NCBI GenBank assembly: GCA_037147235.1
Contig: JBAWVO010000142.1
Location: 1-15,878 of the forward strand
Length of the DNA: 15,878 nucleotides
Origin: JANXQG01 sp037147235
GTDB lineage: Bacteria; Planctomycetota; Planctomycetia; Pirellulales; Thermoguttaceae
Reading direction: 5' to 3'
Below are positions 14,049-15,878 of the stretch, piece after piece. The notes below the pieces were generated by a model, which saw only the letters and a list, made by a program, of their open reading frames with translations, had not been told where the DNA came from and ran no database searches. Numbering within the stretch: position 1 is the first letter of the stretch; each line of letters begins with the position of its first letter. Both the position numbers and the translations under genes were made by a program.

Positions 14049-14092
14049 TAGGAATCCTGTCTGGTCAGCGATGGGCTGGCAAAGGATTCCTA
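14049..14092 (+). repeat. Perfect inverted repeat in the earP leader
   Basis: TAGGAATCCT (14049-14058) and AGGATTCCTA (14083-14092) are perfect 10-base inverted repeats with a 24-base loop. They end 27 bases before the earP start codon, inside the predicted 5' leader. This may be an mRNA hairpin affecting earP translation or another copy of a dispersed palindromic repeat; the sequence alone cannot decide. No riboswitch family was recognised. Confidence 0.55.
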
Positions 14093-14119
14093 TCCGCCAA
14101 CGAAGGTGATCGAAAGAAC

Positions 14120-15238
14120 ATGTGGCGATGGGACATCTTTTGTACGGTCGTGGATAACTATGGTGACATCGGAACGTGCTGGCGACTGGCCCAGCAGTTG
14201 GCGAATGAACACGAGGCCGACGTCCGGTTGTGGGTTGACCAGGTGCAGAGCCTCGCGCGGCTCTGTCCGGCCGTTTCGACCAACGCCGACCAGCAGCATG
14301 TCGGCCGGATCGAAATTTGCCACTGGCACTCCGACTTTCCGAAGGTAGAAGTGGCTGACGTCGTGATCGAGGCGTTCGCCTGCGAATTGCCCGAAAGCTA
14401 CATCGCGGAGATGGCTCGGCAGACCGTGGCTCCGGTGTGGATCAACCTGGAATATCTCAGTGCGGAAGCCTGGGTCGAGGGCTGCCATCGGCTGTCGTCG
14501 CTGCGGACAAAATGGCCCCTGACGAAATACTTTTTTTTCCCAGGGTTCACTCCGCGAACAGGCGGGCTATTGCGAGAACGCGACCTGTTTGACGACCGTG
14601 CCGCATACGATTCGGCCGCCGAAGCAGATTTTTGGCGCAGCGTGGGGGTTCCGGCCCGAAGTGATCGCGAATTGCGAGTCTCGATGTTCTGTTACAAGAA
14701 CGCATCCTTGCCCGACTTGCTTCAGTGTTGGGCCGACGGCCATGACCCTGTGACCCTACTGGCAGCACCGGGACCGGCCGCCGATCAGATAGCCGAATGG
14801 TTCGGAAAGCCGTTCTTGCCAGGAACGCCACTTCGGCGGTCATCCTTGGCGGCCTACCCTCTGCCATTCCTGCCGCAATCGAACTTCGACCGGCTGCTAT
14901 GGGCATGTGACGTGAATTTCGTACGCGGCGAGGACTCGTTTGTGCGCGCCCAATGGGCCGGGCGACCATTTGTATGGCAGATCTACCCCCAGGGGGAAGA
15001 AGCACACCTGGTCAAACTAGAGGCATTCTTGACTCGATATCTCAAAAGCTTCGAGAAACCCGCGGTTGTGCGGCGATGCTGGCATGCCTGGAATGGCGGG
15101 GACAATATCGCCTCGGCCTGGGCAGATTTCATCGCCAATCGAGGGGCCATTGAGCGGCAGGGCAAAGTCTGGGCAAGCTCACTTGACCAAATGAGCGATT
15201 TAGCCAACAATCTAGTCTGCTTCGTGCGCGGAGTTTGA
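14120..15238 (+). CDS. earP: EF-P arginine rhamnosyltransferase EarP
   Basis: A 372-residue protein of normal EarP length. EarP transfers rhamnose from dTDP-rhamnose to a conserved arginine of elongation factor P, switching on its ability to relieve ribosome stalling at polyproline. The N-terminal WDIFCTVVDNYGDIGTCWRL (4-23) carries the two aspartates (D12, D16) shown to matter in Pseudomonas EarP. INLEYLSAEAWVEGCH (108-123), FFFPGFTPRTGGLLRE (138-153) and NFVRGEDSFVRAQWAGRPF (266-284) are the other family signatures; the last belongs to the nucleotide-sugar site of this GT-B fold. ATG 14120 was chosen because homology begins at MWRWDIF; the frame is open to a TTG at 14015, but that part reads through the leader hairpin. 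GAAGG lies about 13 bases upstream. efp follows after 86 bases. dTDP-rhamnose genes are not in the window. Confidence 0.95.
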   Translation: MWRWDIFCTVVDNYGDIGTCWRLAQQLANEHEADVRLWVDQVQSLARLCPAVSTNADQQHVGRIEICHWHSDFPKVEVADVVIEAFACELPESYIAEMARQTVAPVWINLEYLSAEAWVEGCHRLSSLRTKWPLTKYFFFPGFTPRTGGLLRERDLFDDRAAYDSAAEADFWRSVGVPARSDRELRVSMFCYKNASLPDLLQCWADGHDPVTLLAAPGPAADQIAEWFGKPFLPGTPLRRSSLAAYPLPFLPQSNFDRLLWACDVNFVRGEDSFVRAQWAGRPFVWQIYPQGEEAHLVKLEAFLTRYLKSFEKPAVVRRCWHAWNGGDNIASAWADFIANRGAIERQGKVWASSLDQMSDLANNLVCFVRGV

Positions 15239-15324
15239 TATGCGCGCCGATGGGCGTCGCTACGCATCGAGTGCCTCGGTTGGCCGGTGTGTTTAACTTT
15301 GAAAGTCAAGATGGGAGCTTTGCA

Positions 15325-15878
15325 ATGAGTGTTGTGACCGCCGGCGAACTTCAGTCGGGCAACGTCGTTATCGTCGAGAAAAATCCACTTGTGGTATTGA
15401 AGAGGCAAACCACTAAATCCGGCCGAAATGCGGCCGTGGTCAAGTTGCGGGTGAAGAACCTGATGACCGACCGCATTTCGGAGTCGGTGATGAAGGCCGA
15501 AGATAAGATGGAGACCGTAGTCCTGGACAGGAAGGATTGCGCCTATTCCTATTACGCCGCGCCCAATCATGTGTTCGTCGACTCGGAATTCAACCAGTAC
15601 GAAATCGATTCTGAAACCATCCCGGACCTCGGGAAGTACCTGATGCCCGAGATGAGCGAAGTCTGCGAAGTCACTTTTTACGAGGGTCGTCCTATTTCCG
15701 TGGTCATGCCCAAGGTCATCGTTCGCGAAGTGGAATACACCGAGCCGGCGGCGCGCGGCGATACTTCGGGCAAGATTACCAAGGCGGCGATCTTGAAAGG
15801 TACGAAGCACGAACTTCAGGTATCCGCCTTCATCGAAATTGGCGACAAGATCGAGATCGACACCGAAACTGGCGAATT
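15325..15878 (+). CDS. efp: Elongation factor P, arginine (EarP-dependent) type, truncated by window end
   Basis: The first 184 residues of EF-P, with the frame still open at the edge; the family is about 185-190 long, so almost all is present. EF-P binds between the P and E sites of the ribosome and helps form peptide bonds at consecutive prolines. The modified loop reads TTKSGRNAAVVKLRVKNL (29-46), with Arg34 where lysine-type EF-Ps have Lys. This is the arginine subtype modified by EarP. Domains II and III carry YSYYAAPNHVFVDSEFNQYEI, PISVVMPKVIVREVEYTEPA, RGDTSGKITKAA and the ending IEIGDKIEIDTETGE, close to the Pseudomonas type. GGGAG lies 7 bases before ATG 15325. It is directly downstream of earP, its modifying enzyme, and probably co-transcribed. 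Confidence 0.96.
   Translation, partial: MSVVTAGELQSGNVVIVEKNPLVVLKRQTTKSGRNAAVVKLRVKNLMTDRISESVMKAEDKMETVVLDRKDCAYSYYAAPNHVFVDSEFNQYEIDSETIPDLGKYLMPEMSEVCEVTFYEGRPISVVMPKVIVREVEYTEPAARGDTSGKITKAAILKGTKHELQVSAFIEIGDKIEIDTETGE

Noticed and set aside
14015..14119. A 35-codon upstream extension of earP from a TTG
   Set aside because: It runs through the leader hairpin, does not resemble EarP, and family homology starts at the ATG at 14120.
14531..14538. A run of eight T in earP as a frameshift or slippage defect
   Set aside because: The frame continues intact through FFFPGF and all downstream EarP motifs.

Overview
The window reads as chromosomal DNA of a planctomycete, most likely from the Pirellulales side of the phylum. 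This rests on protein style, not on a marker gene. The signs are a PQQ-type beta-propeller opening with a DWPQWxGPxRxG motif, a secreted Cys-rich protein with YRP/CxxC motifs, a DUF3592 membrane protein, a stand-alone RNA polymerase alpha-CTD protein, a carbamoyltransferase-SxtJ-DUF5989 set, and many short palindromic intergenic repeats. The DNA is moderately GC-rich and no rRNA, tRNA, IS transposase or CRISPR array was seen.

Layout. 1-331: non-coding, with two palindromic repeats. 332-1687 (+): secreted beta-propeller protein, converging on 1791-2882 (-), a secreted Cys/Pro-rich protein, with a shared weak hairpin between them. 2883-3260: gene-free, with a probable promoter and a composite repeat. 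3261-6002 (-): four genes on one strand, read as alpha-CTD-like protein, DUF3592 membrane protein with an arrestin-like C-terminus, small arrestin-like protein, P-loop ATPase. The last three are tightly packed, with a 4-base overlap and a 7-base gap. 6174-7250 (+): secreted SYLF/Ysc84-domain protein, divergent from the alpha-CTD gene across a shared 171-base control region. 7286-9816 (-): carbamoyltransferase, SxtJ and DUF5989, a compact operon. 10061-11005 (-): Rpn/PD-(D/E)XK-type protein. 11333-13888 (+): membrane-anchored SGNH-hydrolase-like/TPR protein that carries a palindromic repeat element in frame inside its coding sequence. 14120-15878 (+): earP followed by efp, the latter cut by the window end.

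How the genes fit together. EarP rhamnosylates an arginine of EF-P, and the EF-P here has Arg34 in a KSGRNAAVVK loop, so enzyme and substrate match. The carbamoyltransferase/SxtJ/DUF5989 set and the nearby SGNH/TPR protein plausibly modify a surface polysaccharide or similar product. The DUF3592/arrestin-like/ATPase operon has no function I can name. It is the best candidate here for an undescribed system. The in-frame palindromic element in the SGNH gene is the clearest unusual sequence structure.
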